In this document: positions 29,905-44,824 of the stretch, in pieces | Layout: the number at the start of each line of letters is the position of its first letter | Position numbering within the stretch: position 1 is the stretch's first letter | DNA from: Myxococcales bacterium | Lineage (GTDB): Bacteria > Myxococcota_A > Polyangia > Haliangiales > Haliangiaceae | Direction: 5' to 3' | DNA: 64,000 bases | Assembly (NCBI GenBank): GCA_947483555.1 | Contig: CANKMW010000022.1 | Span: 32,194 to 96,193 of the forward strand | The notes under the pieces: model-generated | Seen by the model: the letters and a program-made list of their open reading frames with translations, nothing else | Told to the model about the DNA's origin: nothing | The model's database searches: none | Program-made: the position numbers and the translations under genes

Positions 29905-31140
29905 TCAGCCGCCCGCGGTCGCGGCCACCGCGGCGATGATGGCGGCGCGGTCGGTCGCCACCGGCAACGCGGCGAGCACGCGGTCGGCGCTCGGCGGCGA
30001 CGCGAGCAGCTCGCGCCAGGCGACGGCCGCATCGCCGAGCAGCGGCGCGGCGTGGCGGACGAACGAGCGTGCGGGATCGAGGACCGGATGGCCGCGGACC
30101 GCGGCGGCGGCGCGGTCGAGCACCAGCTCGACGGCGGCGGTCTCGTGCAGCTCGTCGGCGAGCACCTCGTCGACCCGCGCCCCGCTGTCGGTGGCCAGGC
30201 TGGCGACGATGGTCAGGCTGCCGCCGGACTCGAGGCGGTGGGCGGCGGCCATCCAGCGCTTGACGCGGCCCACCGCGACGGCGTCGAGCGCGCCGATCAG
30301 CGCCCGTCCGCTGGGCGGCAGGACGACGTTGACCGCGCGCGCCAGGCGGCCGAGCGAGTCGATGAGCACGATCGCGTCGTCGCCGCGCTCGGCGGCGCGC
30401 TTGCCGCGTTCGATGACCAGCTCGATGAGCTGGACGTGGCGGGCCGGTGGATCGGCCATCGTGGAGACCACGACCAGGTCACCGAGCGCACGCTCGAGCT
30501 CGGACGCGTCTTCGGGACGGAGGTCGATGGCGCACAGCGTGGTGCTGGCCCTGGGGTGGGCGTGGCGGAGGGCCTGGGCCAGCTCGACCAGGAACGCGGT
30601 CTTGCCGGCCCGTGGTGGCGCCTTGACCACGATCCGCTGCCCGAACCCGAGCGGACAGTAGAGGTCGGCGAGTCGAACCGCCGGGCTGGCCGCGCCGAGC
30701 TCGAAGCTGCGCGCGGCGGGTAGCGCCACGCGATCGTCGAAGTCGAGCAGCTGGGGGTGCTGATCGGGCGCGCCGCCCTCGATCGCCTCGACGCGCAGCA
30801 GCGCGAAGTACCGCTCGGTCTCCTTGGGGGCGCGCACCGTGCCGCGGACGGCGTCACCGGTGCGCATCCCGAACCGCCGGATCTGCGAAGGCGACACGTA
30901 GATGTCGTCGGTGCCAGGCTGGTACGCTTGGTCGGGGCCGCGCAGGAACCCGAAGCCGTCGGGCAGGATCTCGAGGATGCCTTCGGCGTGGGTCTCGCCG
31001 CGGCGATCGGCGTGGGCCTCGAGCACCGCCAGCACGGCCTCCTGGCGGCGCAGGTCGCGGGCGTCGTTGATGCCGAGGCGCTCGGCGAGCGCGCACAGCT
31101 CGTCGGGCTTCATGCGCCGCAGCGCAGCGAGCTCGAGCAC
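29905..31140 (-). CDS. Divergent Rho-family transcription terminator, catalytic Glu replaced
   Basis: About 411 residues from GTG 31140, close to the 419 of E. coli Rho, which supports this start; open frame extends to 31305 with TTG 31194 and GTG 31233/31236 as alternatives. An N-terminal helical domain ([15 protein letters not shown]) precedes the cold-shock RNA-binding domain ([29 protein letters not shown]). Walker A is APPRAGKT and Walker [14 protein letters not shown]. By alignment from memory, the catalytic Glu211 of E. coli (in DERPEE) is Leu207 here (DLRPED), while R212, D265 and the arginine finger R366 have equivalents (R208, D261, R362). It is probably a paralogue beside a canonical Rho elsewhere, with changed ATPase behaviour. 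Confidence 0.8.
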   Translation of the reverse strand: MLELAALRRMKPDELCALAERLGINDARDLRRQEAVLAVLEAHADRRGETHAEGILEILPDGFGFLRGPDQAYQPGTDDIYVSPSQIRRFGMRTGDAVRGTVRAPKETERYFALLRVEAIEGGAPDQHPQLLDFDDRVALPAARSFELGAASPAVRLADLYCPLGFGQRIVVKAPPRAGKTAFLVELAQALRHAHPRASTTLCAIDLRPEDASELERALGDLVVVSTMADPPARHVQLIELVIERGKRAAERGDDAIVLIDSLGRLARAVNVVLPPSGRALIGALDAVAVGRVKRWMAAAHRLESGGSLTIVASLATDSGARVDEVLADELHETAAVELVLDRAAAAVRGHPVLDPARSFVRHAAPLLGDAAVAWRELLASPPSADRVLAALPVATDRAAIIAAVAATAGG

Positions 31141-31261
31141 GGCGACCGGCGTGGCGGTGGCCGGGGAGAGATGAGAAGAAGTCGGGATCGGCAAGGTTGC
31201 GTGGGCGTGAGGCGGCGGCGCGTGGCAGGGCACCACGCCGGACGGCGCGGCGGGTCTCCTT

Positions 31262-31270
31262 TGATAGAGT
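31262..31270 (+). promoter_or_regulatory. Candidate extended -10 box of the acylphosphatase gene
   Basis: TGATAGAGT, ending 10 nt before ATG 31281. The same bases read backwards (ACTCTATCA) could hold a -10 for the divergent rho-like gene. Confidence 0.4.
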
Positions 31271-31280
31271 AGGGACGAGC

Positions 31281-31589
31281 ATGACGGATGGTCAAGGCGC
31301 GTCATCGAGCAACGCGATCCGCCGGGTCCGGGTCCGGGTGAGCGGACGTGTGCAAGGCGTCGCCTATCGGGCCTCGGCGTGCATGGCGGCGCGGGCCCAC
31401 GGGCTGGTTGGCTGGGTCCGCAACCTGCCTGATGGCTCGGTCGAGCTCGAGGCCCAGGGCAGCGAACCGCAGGTGGCGCTGTTCCTGGTCTGGTGCCACC
31501 GCGGCCCGCCGTCGGCGAAGGTCAGCGGGCTCGACCTCGCTGGTGTCGCGGTGGAGGTCGACGCCGTGGGCTTCGAGATCCGGCGCTGA
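31281..31589 (+). CDS. acyP: Acylphosphatase
   Basis: A 102-residue acylphosphatase that hydrolyses carboxyl-phosphate bonds such as in acetyl or carbamoyl phosphate. The phosphate-binding loop [12 protein letters not shown] (with the catalytic Arg) and the Asn of [17 protein letters not shown] are both present. The ATG at 31281 gives about ten extra N-terminal residues compared with the usual length. It is convergent with the sigma-54 activator gene, 7 bp apart. Confidence 0.93.
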   Translation: MTDGQGASSSNAIRRVRVRVSGRVQGVAYRASACMAARAHGLVGWVRNLPDGSVELEAQGSEPQVALFLVWCHRGPPSAKVSGLDLAGVAVEVDAVGFEIRR

Positions 31590-31596
31590 CCCGCGG

Positions 31597-33147
<1,551 letters not shown>

Positions 33148-33155
33148 CAGCAGCG

Positions 33156-35396
<2,241 letters not shown>

Positions 35397-35491
35397 GCCG
35401 GCAGGATAGCGCGGCCGGACCGCGCTGCGCCGGCGGCAGCGCCCCGCGGTTCTGTTCCGTGACCGTGGCCCGGGGTACACTGCACGCGGGC

Positions 35492-38203
35492 GTGCGTAAG
35501 GGAACGATCATGGTCGTTGACGACGAGCCGCTGATCCGGGCCGTCTTCAGGAGGTGGCTCGGGCGGGCCGGGCACGACGTGGTCGAGGCCGGCTCGGGAT
35601 CGGAGGCGCTGGCGACGCTCCGGGCGCACCCCGGCGACGTCGATCTGGTGATCACCGACGGTTCCATGCCCGGCGGGTCCGGCGACGAGTTGATCGCGGT
35701 CATCCGCGCGACCTGGCCGGCGATGCCGGTCGTGTGCGTGACCGCGTACGCCGACGACGTGATCTTGCCGGTGCCGGTGCTCGCCAAGCCAGTCAGCGGG
35801 CGGGCGTTGCTCGAGGCCGTCGCGTCGGCGCTGGCGGTGAGCCCGGTGGCGCCGCCCCCGGTGGCGGTGGCCGACGGTGGCGGTGCGGGCGGCCAGGTCC
35901 GAACGGTCGCCGCCCAGCTCGAGGTCCTGCTCGACGCGATGGACGCCTTCGCGGGCACGGCGGCGGACTATCAACCGATGATCGACACGCTGGTCGGCCG
36001 GATCAGCGACGCGCTCGGCGGCTACTGCGGGATCGCCCTGCTCTCCGACGACGGAGCGTGGCTCGACAGCATCGCGCTGTACGACCCCGATCCCGCGGCG
36101 CAGGCGGTCCTCCGTCAGGCGTTGACGTCGCAGCGGATGCCGGTGAGCGCCCCCTGGCCCGGCGCGCAGGCGGTGCGGAGCGGCGAGTGCGTCCTGATCC
36201 CCGAGGTCGATCCCGAGCTGGTGCGCGGCCGCGTCCGACCCGAGGATCAACCGGCCATGCTGGCGCTGGCGATCAAGAGTCTGCTGTTCGCGCCGCTGCG
36301 CGCCCGCGGGCGGACGCTCGGCGTCATGGTGATCGGGCGCCGCGGGTCGGACGCCGCGGCGCTGGGAAAGACCGACCTGCGCCTGGCGCAGAGCCTGGCC
36401 GATCAGGCCGCGCTGGCGATCGCCAACGCGCGCCTCCTGACCGACGAGCGCCGCATGTCCGACCGGCTGCGGATGGTGACGACGGCGGCGCAGGAGTTCG
36501 CCGCCGCCACCGTCGACCTCGGCGAGTTGCGCGATCGCATCGCGCGCCGCCTGTGCGCCGTGATCGGCGACGGCTGTGCGATCCGCATGGTCAGCGAAGA
36601 TGGACAGCACGTCGAGGCCGACGGCACCGTGTGTCACAACGATCCCGAGCTGGCCGCCATCGCGCGCGCCGCGCTGCTGGTCGGTCCGCAGCGGCTCGGC
36701 GACGGCATCATGGGTCTGGTTGCCGCCACCGGTCGGTCGCTGTTCGTCCCGGTCGTGGATCGGGAGCAGTTGCTGGCCCACGCGGTGCCCGAACGGCGGC
36801 CGTTCATCACCCGGCTAGCGATCGCGAGCTTGATCGCGGTCCCGCTCCTGGCGAGCGGGCGCACCATCGGCATCATCATGCTGGTGCGGGCCGCGGACCG
36901 GCCAGCGTACACCGACGGCGACCTCCGGCTCGTCGAGGAGCTCGCCACCCATGCCGCGCTGGCGCTCAGCAACAGCAGGCTGCTGGCGGTGGCGCGCCGC
37001 GAGCTCGCCGAGCGCCTGCGCGCCGAGGAGGCCCTGCGGGTGACCGAGGAGCAGCTCCGCCAGGCCCAGAAGATGGAAGCCGTGGGTCGCCTCGCCGGTG
37101 GCGTGGCCCACGACTTCAATAACTTGCTGTCGGTGGTGCTGAGCTACAGCGAGCTCCTGATGGGCGATCTGCCCGCCGACTCGTCGATGCGCGATGACGT
37201 CGAGCAGATCCACCGCGCCGGCGAACGGGCGACCGATCTGACCCGCCAGCTGCTCGCCTTCAGTCGGCGCCAGATCCTGCAACCTCGGGTCCTCGCGCTC
37301 GACGAGGTCGTCGCCGGCATGGAGCGGATGATCCGCCGCCTGGTCGGCGAAGCCATCGCGGTGCGATCGGTGACGGCGCCGGGGCTCGGCGCCATCAAGG
37401 CCGATCGCGGCCACATCGAGCAGGTGATCATGAACCTGGCCGTCAACGCTCGCGACGCGATGCTCGACGGCGGGACGCTCACGATCGAGACCTCGAACCT
37501 CGAGCTCGACGAGACGCACGCGGCGCGGCACCTCGGCCTGCTGCCGGGGCCGCACGTGGTGTTCGCGCTGAGCGACACCGGCATCGGGATGGACCCGGCG
37601 ACGCTGGCGCGGATCTTCGAGCCCTTCTTCACCACCAAGGCGCCGGACAAGGGCACCGGGCTGGGTCTGTCGACGGTGTTCGGGATCGTCAAGCAGAGCG
37701 GGGGTGCGATCGACGTGTCCAGCCAGCCCGGCCGCGGCACCACCTTCACGGTCTACCTGCCGCGCACCGATGACGTCGAGCTCGCGGTCCCGGTGCCCGC
37801 CGGCGACACCACGGGCCGTGGATGCGAGACCATCCTGGTCGTCGAGGACGACGCGCAGCTGCGCGGGGTGGCGAGCGGGATCCTGCGCCGCAACGGGTAT
37901 CAGGTCCTCGAGGCGAGCAGCGGCAGCGACGCGATCGTGGTGTGCCAGGCCTACCAGCGTGGGATCGACCTCCTGCTCACCGATGTCGTGATGCCGCACA
38001 TGAACGGCAGCGAGCTGGCGAACCAGCTCGGCGCGTTGCGGCCCGCGATGCGCGTGCTCTACATGTCGGGCCACACCGCGCATGCGATCCAGCATCTCGA
38101 GCTCGATCCGAGCATCGCGCTGCTGCAGAAGCCGCTCACGCCGGCCACCGTGCTGCGCGCCGTGCGTGGCGTGCTCGACCGCTCCGTCGATCCGATGCGC
38201 TGA
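35492..38203 (+). CDS. Hybrid histidine kinase: REC-GAF-GAF-HisKA-HATPase-REC
   Basis: About 903 residues, cytoplasmic with no TM segments. The first receiver domain (1-110) has [10 protein letters not shown], Asp in [11 protein letters not shown] and Lys in VLAKPV. Two GAF-like domains follow (about 150-310 and 320-500), then HisKA with [20 protein letters not shown] and HATPase with [18 protein letters not shown] and [15 protein letters not shown]-terminal receiver has [24 protein letters not shown] and LLQKPLTP. The start GTG 35492 is chosen because it completes the first beta strand ([12 protein letters not shown]); ATG 35510, with AAGGGA upstream, would truncate it. Output unknown: with receivers at both ends it probably works in a phosphorelay. 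Confidence 0.9.
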   Translation: MRKGTIMVVDDEPLIRAVFRRWLGRAGHDVVEAGSGSEALATLRAHPGDVDLVITDGSMPGGSGDELIAVIRATWPAMPVVCVTAYADDVILPVPVLAKPVSGRALLEAVASALAVSPVAPPPVAVADGGGAGGQVRTVAAQLEVLLDAMDAFAGTAADYQPMIDTLVGRISDALGGYCGIALLSDDGAWLDSIALYDPDPAAQAVLRQALTSQRMPVSAPWPGAQAVRSGECVLIPEVDPELVRGRVRPEDQPAMLALAIKSLLFAPLRARGRTLGVMVIGRRGSDAAALGKTDLRLAQSLADQAALAIANARLLTDERRMSDRLRMVTTAAQEFAAATVDLGELRDRIARRLCAVIGDGCAIRMVSEDGQHVEADGTVCHNDPELAAIARAALLVGPQRLGDGIMGLVAATGRSLFVPVVDREQLLAHAVPERRPFITRLAIASLIAVPLLASGRTIGIIMLVRAADRPAYTDGDLRLVEELATHAALALSNSRLLAVARRELAERLRAEEALRVTEEQLRQAQKMEAVGRLAGGVAHDFNNLLSVVLSYSELLMGDLPADSSMRDDVEQIHRAGERATDLTRQLLAFSRRQILQPRVLALDEVVAGMERMIRRLVGEAIAVRSVTAPGLGAIKADRGHIEQVIMNLAVNARDAMLDGGTLTIETSNLELDETHAARHLGLLPGPHVVFALSDTGIGMDPATLARIFEPFFTTKAPDKGTGLGLSTVFGIVKQSGGAIDVSSQPGRGTTFTVYLPRTDDVELAVPVPAGDTTGRGCETILVVEDDAQLRGVASGILRRNGYQVLEASSGSDAIVVCQAYQRGIDLLLTDVVMPHMNGSELANQLGALRPAMRVLYMSGHTAHAIQHLELDPSIALLQKPLTPATVLRAVRGVLDRSVDPMR

Positions 38204-38231
38204 CGCGACGCGGATCGAGCGGCGTCGCTGG

Positions 38232-38996
38232 TCAGGCCGGCGTCGCCGGGACCCGGCGCAGCGCGGCGCGGGCTCGCCGCACCCACACCGCCTCGCGCTT
38301 GCGGTGGAAGGCGGGCGCCGCGTCGTCGTCGTCGAGGACCTGGCGCAGGAGCAGGCGGGCGGCGGCTGGGTCTCCGGTCGCCAGGTAGAGCTCGGCGAGC
38401 TGGACCCGGGCCCGGGCGTACGAGTTGCTCGCGACGACCTGCTTCCAGGTCGCGATGGCGACCTCGATCTCGCCGAGCGCGGTGGCGGCCTCGGCCAGCG
38501 CCATCAGCGTGTGGCCACGATCATGGCGGGGGTTCTCGGCGACCGCGGCTTCGAGCAGCGGGCGGGCCTCGGCGGCCTTGCCGAGCCGGACCAGGCAGCC
38601 GCCGAGGTGCGCCCGGGTGTCGAGATCGTCCGGATCGCGCTCGAGCGCGGCCCGATAGCAGGTCATCGCCCGGTCCAGCTTGCCGATCTGGAAGTAGATG
38701 TCGCCGAGCTGGGCGTGGAGGTGGGCCTTGTCGATGCGCGCGATCTCCGCCTGCAGGCGCTTGATGCGGGTCTGGTCGTGGGCGCCCGGCAGCTCGAAGC
38801 CGGACGGGCCGTGCTGGTGGAGGTGGAAGAAGAAGTAGAGGAAGGCGCCGAACACCGGCATGGCCAGCAGCAGGCCGACCCAGACCCAGTGCCGGAAGCG
38901 GATCGCGGTGACCAGCGCCCACAGCGTGCATCCGACCAGCGGCACCAGCATGGGGACCGCGATCCAGAGGTCGGTGCTGGCGCAGCCGGCGAACAC
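38232..38996 (-). CDS. Membrane-anchored TPR protein
   Basis: A 254-residue protein with two N-terminal transmembrane segments (LWIAVPMLVPLVGCTLWALV and VWVGLLLAMPVFGAFLYFFF) and a cytoplasmic domain of four to five tetratricopeptide repeats (HAQLGDIYFQIGKLDRAMTC, AHLGGCLVRLGKAAEARPLL, ALAEAATALGEIEVAIATWK). The N-terminal part resembles PLDc_N-type membrane hairpins. The start is GTG 38996, with TGATACGAG ending exactly 6 nt before it. It is convergent with the hybrid kinase gene. Likely a protein-protein scaffold; the partner is unknown. Confidence 0.82.
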   Translation of the reverse strand: MFAGCASTDLWIAVPMLVPLVGCTLWALVTAIRFRHWVWVGLLLAMPVFGAFLYFFFHLHQHGPSGFELPGAHDQTRIKRLQAEIARIDKAHLHAQLGDIYFQIGKLDRAMTCYRAALERDPDDLDTRAHLGGCLVRLGKAAEARPLLEAAVAENPRHDRGHTLMALAEAATALGEIEVAIATWKQVVASNSYARARVQLAELYLATGDPAAARLLLRQVLDDDDAAPAFHRKREAVWVRRARAALRRVPATPA

Positions 38997-39002
38997 CCGC
39001 TT

Positions 39003-39011
39003 CTCGTATCA
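39003..39011 (-). promoter_or_regulatory. Candidate leaderless -10 box of the TPR membrane protein gene
   Basis: TGATACGAG on the minus strand, six bases before GTG 38996. Confidence 0.3.
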
Positions 39012-39074
39012 CGGGATGGGCCCGGACCCGCAGCGCGGCGGGCTCGGGCCGAGCCTCGGATCGAGGCCCGCGAG

Positions 39075-39083
39075 TGCTAGCAT
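39075..39083 (+). promoter_or_regulatory. Candidate extended -10 box of selA
   Basis: TGCTAGCAT, ending 7 nt before the GTG start of selA, giving an essentially leaderless transcript. Confidence 0.4.
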
Positions 39084-39090
39084 CGCAGCG

Positions 39091-40467
<1,377 letters not shown>

Positions 40468-40538
40468 GGCGGGCGGGCTCGGGCCGGGGCGCGGGCGCGG
40501 GCGCGGGATCCGGGCTCGGCACGGGTGAGACGGAGGCG

Positions 40539-40547
40539 TGATAGGGT
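40539..40547 (+). promoter_or_regulatory. Candidate extended -10 box of the ParA-like fusion gene
   Basis: TGATAGGGT, ending 10 nt before ATG 40558; no Shine-Dalgarno between them. Confidence 0.4.
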
Positions 40548-40557
40548 CCGCCCCGCC

Positions 40558-42156
40558 ATGGCAGGTCAAGAGCCCCAGGTGGTCGCCGTCGGCGGCGGCA
40601 AGGGTGGCGTCGGCAAGAGCCTGCTGGCCGCGAACGTCGGCATCTTCCTGGCCACGCTGGGCAAGCGGGTCATCGTCATCGACGTCGCGCTGGGCACGCC
40701 CAACCTGCACCTGTTCTGCGGCGTGCCGCGGCCGTCGCGCACGCTGGCCGAGGCGGTCGCTGGCACCGCGACGCTCGCCGACCTGGCGGTGGCGACGCCG
40801 GTGCCGAGCATGCGGCTGATCGCGGGCGCGGCCGATCCGGCCTGGATCGCCGACGCCGACGTCGCGGTCGTGCAGCAGCTCCTGGTCCAGGTCCGGACGC
40901 TGCCGTGCGACTGGGTGGTGCTCGATCTCGGAGCCGGCATGGGCGCCGGGGTCCTCGAGTTCTTCCTCGGCGCTGACGTCGGTGTGGTCACCGCGGTCGC
41001 GGACCCGACCTCGGTGGAGCTCATGCACCGGTTCGTGCGCGCGGTGTTCCTGCATCGCCTGCGCCAGCTCGGCCTCGGCGCGCTCGCCGATCGCGCGGCG
41101 TCGCCGCGCAGCCGGGACGGCGGCATCGTCGGGCCGCTCGATCTGTATCTGGCGGCCGTCGAGAGCGGCGACGCCTTCGTGGAGCACCTGCGCGCCGCCA
41201 TCCTCGGCTTCGCGCCCCAGCTGGTCATCAACGCGGCGCGCTCCAAGCACGACATGGAGCTGGGCCGCGCCATCGCCGGCGCCGCCCGCCGTCGCCTCGG
41301 CGTGCCGATGAGCTACCTCGGTCACCTCGAGTACGACGAGGCGGTGTGGGCGTCGACCCGGCGGCGGCGGCCGCTGCTGGTCGAGCACCCGGAGGCCCGC
41401 ATCACCAAGTGCATCGAGAAGGTCACCCGCGGTCTGCTGGCGGTGCGGCCGCCGATCGTCGACGGCGACGTGCTGCCCTCGGATTCACACTACGACCTGC
41501 TCGAGGTCTCGCCGACGGCTTCGTTCGAGGATATCCGCCGCGCCAACCGCCGCATCCGCGACATCTACGGCGCCGAGTCGATCGCCATCGCCGGGCTCTA
41601 TGATCCGGCCGGGCTCGAGGCCGTGCACCGCCGCCTCGACCTCTCGTACACCACCCTGATGGACGCGGCCAAGCGCAAGGAATACGACCAGGAGCTGTTC
41701 CCCGATGGCATCCCGGTGCCGCTGCCGCCGCGCCCGGGTGCGCCGGCCGGGGTGGCGCTCCTGCCGCGCGTCGAGCGGCCCGAGGTGCCGGTGGCGCTGC
41801 GACCGCCGATGCCCGAGCTCGGGCCGCGCACCGACTACTCGGGCGCGGTGCTGCGCCAGATCCGTGAGGCGCTCGGGATCGAGCTGCGCGAGGTCGCCGA
41901 GCGCAGCAAGATCGGCATCGCGTACCTGCAGTCGCTCGAGGACGACGCCTACGCCAAGCTGCCGGCGCCGGTGTACGTGCGCGGCTTCCTCACCGAGTAC
42001 GCACGCATCCTCGGCCTCGACGCCGAACGGGTGAAGGAGACCTACCTGGAGCGCTATCGGGCGGCGCGGCCGTCGTCGGGCAGCGACGCCAAGGAACCGC
42101 GCGACGAGGGTTCGGGTCTGATCCGGCGCAAGGGTCGCACCGATTCCTCCGAGTGA
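40558..42156 (+). CDS. Three-domain fusion: MinD/FlhG-like ATPase, J-like domain, RodZ-type HTH
   Basis: A 532-residue protein. Residues 8-290 form a ParA/MinD-type ATPase with the deviant Walker A GGGKGGVGKS and an FlhG/MinD-like body (VIVIDVALGTPNLHLFCGVP, WVVLDLGAGMG). Residues about 310-381 resemble a J domain (HYDLLEVSPTASFEDIRRAN to AAKRKEYDQEL), but the HPD tripeptide that activates Hsp70 is absent. Residues about 424-502 match the RodZ-type HTH_25 domain (LRQIREALGIELREVAERSK and PAPVYVRGFLTEYARILGLD). It has no TM segment. I infer a polarity or positioning ATPase with DNA- or cytoskeleton-binding adaptors. ATG 40558 starts exactly at the ATPase fold. Confidence 0.85.
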   Translation: MAGQEPQVVAVGGGKGGVGKSLLAANVGIFLATLGKRVIVIDVALGTPNLHLFCGVPRPSRTLAEAVAGTATLADLAVATPVPSMRLIAGAADPAWIADADVAVVQQLLVQVRTLPCDWVVLDLGAGMGAGVLEFFLGADVGVVTAVADPTSVELMHRFVRAVFLHRLRQLGLGALADRAASPRSRDGGIVGPLDLYLAAVESGDAFVEHLRAAILGFAPQLVINAARSKHDMELGRAIAGAARRRLGVPMSYLGHLEYDEAVWASTRRRRPLLVEHPEARITKCIEKVTRGLLAVRPPIVDGDVLPSDSHYDLLEVSPTASFEDIRRANRRIRDIYGAESIAIAGLYDPAGLEAVHRRLDLSYTTLMDAAKRKEYDQELFPDGIPVPLPPRPGAPAGVALLPRVERPEVPVALRPPMPELGPRTDYSGAVLRQIREALGIELREVAERSKIGIAYLQSLEDDAYAKLPAPVYVRGFLTEYARILGLDAERVKETYLERYRAARPSSGSDAKEPRDEGSGLIRRKGRTDSSE

Positions 42157-42193
42157 ACCGGGTCAGGGCCAGGCGACAGCAGCGGCTGGCGGC

Positions 42194-42223
42194 TTGACCC
42201 CGCGCCGAGGAGCCCTCTACGAT
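42194..42223 (+). promoter_or_regulatory. Leaderless promoter of the 88-residue protein gene
   Basis: TTGACC (42194-42199), 18 bp spacer, TACGAT (42218-42223), then exactly six bases and ATG 42230. One of the clearest cases of the leaderless geometry here. Confidence 0.5.
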
Positions 42224-42229
42224 CCGGCC

Positions 42230-42496
42230 ATGGCCAACCTCATCGACAACGCGAAGCGCGCTCGCCAGCTGGCGCGCGCCATCGCGTCGGATCTGACCCT
42301 CTATCACGAAGCCAAGATCCTCGACGGCATCGGCCACGACAACCTGTTCGACGTCATGGCCGACGAGATCACCGAGGGCAAGGAGCTGTTCAAGAGCCGG
42401 GTCACCGAGGAGATCTTCGGTCAGAACATCTACGAGCGTGCCATCGTCGACGTGCTCGTGAAGTCGAAGGGGCACGTCAAATCGAAGATCTGGTAG
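42230..42496 (+). CDS. Small conserved-looking protein of unknown function
   Basis: An 88-residue, highly charged, helical protein beginning ANLIDNAKRARQLARAIASD with a central LYHEAKILDGIGHDNLFDVM and a C-terminal ERAIVDVLVKSKG. I have the impression of similar small proteins near FlhG/ParA-like genes in other deltaproteobacteria, but no named family comes to mind. It is not the RNA polymerase omega subunit, which might be expected near gmk/rel genes: the omega signature is absent. It is followed 11 bp later by an RluD-type gene and likely cotranscribed with it. Confidence 0.72.
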   Translation: MANLIDNAKRARQLARAIASDLTLYHEAKILDGIGHDNLFDVMADEITEGKELFKSRVTEEIFGQNIYERAIVDVLVKSKGHVKSKIW

Positions 42497-42507
42497 TCCG
42501 GAGCTTC

Positions 42508-43449
42508 GTGGTGGGGCCGGGCGAGGTCGGCGACGGCGACGCCCGGCTGCGGCTCGATGCCTTCGTCGCTGCCCGCGACCAGACGCTGTCGCGGGCCCAG
42601 GTGCAGCGCCTGATCGAGGACGGCGACGTCACCGTCAACGGCGCGGTGCCGGCCAAGGCCGGCGTCCGGCTGCGGGTCGGCGATCAGGTCGCGGTCACCA
42701 TCCGGCCGCCGGTCGCGGTCGCGCTGGTGCCGGAGCCGATGGCGCTCAGCGTCCTGTTCGAAGATCGGCACCTGGTCTTCGTCGACAAGCCTGCTGGCCT
42801 GGTGGTCCATCCGGCGCCCGGGCACCAGACCGGGACGCTGGTGCACGGGCTGCTCGCGCACGTCGACGACCTGGCCGGCATCGGCGGCGAGCTGCGGCCG
42901 GGGATCGTGCACCGCCTCGACAAGGACACCTCGGGCGTGATGGTGGTCGCCAAGGACGAGCCGACCCAGCAGGCGCTGTCGCTGGCGTTCAAGGCCAAGA
43001 CCGACGTGGTGCGCGAGTACGTGGCGGTGTGCGCGCCGGCGCCGCCGGCGCCGCGCGGCACGATCCGCACCCTGTACGACCGCCACCCGGTCGATCGCAA
43101 GCGGTTCTCGTCGAAGGTGGCGCGAGGCAAGGCGGCGATCACGCACTGGGAGCTGATCGAGCGCCTCGGTCACGGCGCGGCGCTGGTGCGCTGCCGCCTC
43201 GAGACCGGCCGCACCCACCAGATCCGCGTCCACATGGCCGACAGCGGCTGGCCGCTGGTCGGCGATCAGGTCTACGGCCGCCGCTACACCGGCGACCTCG
43301 CCGACCTGGCGCGCACGCTCGGCCGCCAGGCGCTGCACGCCGCCCGCCTCGAGCTGACCCACCCGGCCACCGGCGCCCGCCTCGCGTTCACGACCGCGCC
43401 ACCGCCGGACTTCGCGGCGCTGCTGGCGGCGCTGCGCGCGGCGCGCTGA
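42508..43449 (+). CDS. RluA/RluD family 23S rRNA pseudouridine synthase
   Basis: A 313-residue pseudouridine synthase with an N-terminal S4 RNA-binding domain (LDAFVAARDQTLSRAQVQRL, VTVNG) and the RluA catalytic domain. The active-site motif is GIVHRLDKDTSGVMVVAKDE, with the catalytic Asp in RLDKDTSG. RLETGRTHQIRVHMAD and GWPLVGDQVYG are also present. By similarity it probably modifies the helix 69 uridines of 23S rRNA as RluD does, but RluA-family specificity cannot be fixed from sequence alone. GTG 42508 is used; an adjacent in-frame GTG at 42511 is equally possible. Confidence 0.92.
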   Translation: MVGPGEVGDGDARLRLDAFVAARDQTLSRAQVQRLIEDGDVTVNGAVPAKAGVRLRVGDQVAVTIRPPVAVALVPEPMALSVLFEDRHLVFVDKPAGLVVHPAPGHQTGTLVHGLLAHVDDLAGIGGELRPGIVHRLDKDTSGVMVVAKDEPTQQALSLAFKAKTDVVREYVAVCAPAPPAPRGTIRTLYDRHPVDRKRFSSKVARGKAAITHWELIERLGHGAALVRCRLETGRTHQIRVHMADSGWPLVGDQVYGRRYTGDLADLARTLGRQALHAARLELTHPATGARLAFTTAPPPDFAALLAALRAAR

Positions 43450-43471
43450 GATCGAGCGCGCGCCGCGGCCC

Positions 43472-44823
<1,352 letters not shown>

Positions 44824-44824
<1 letters not shown>

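Noticed and set aside
42230..42496. Possible RNA polymerase omega subunit (rpoZ)
   Set aside because: Size and location fit, but the omega signature sequence is missing.
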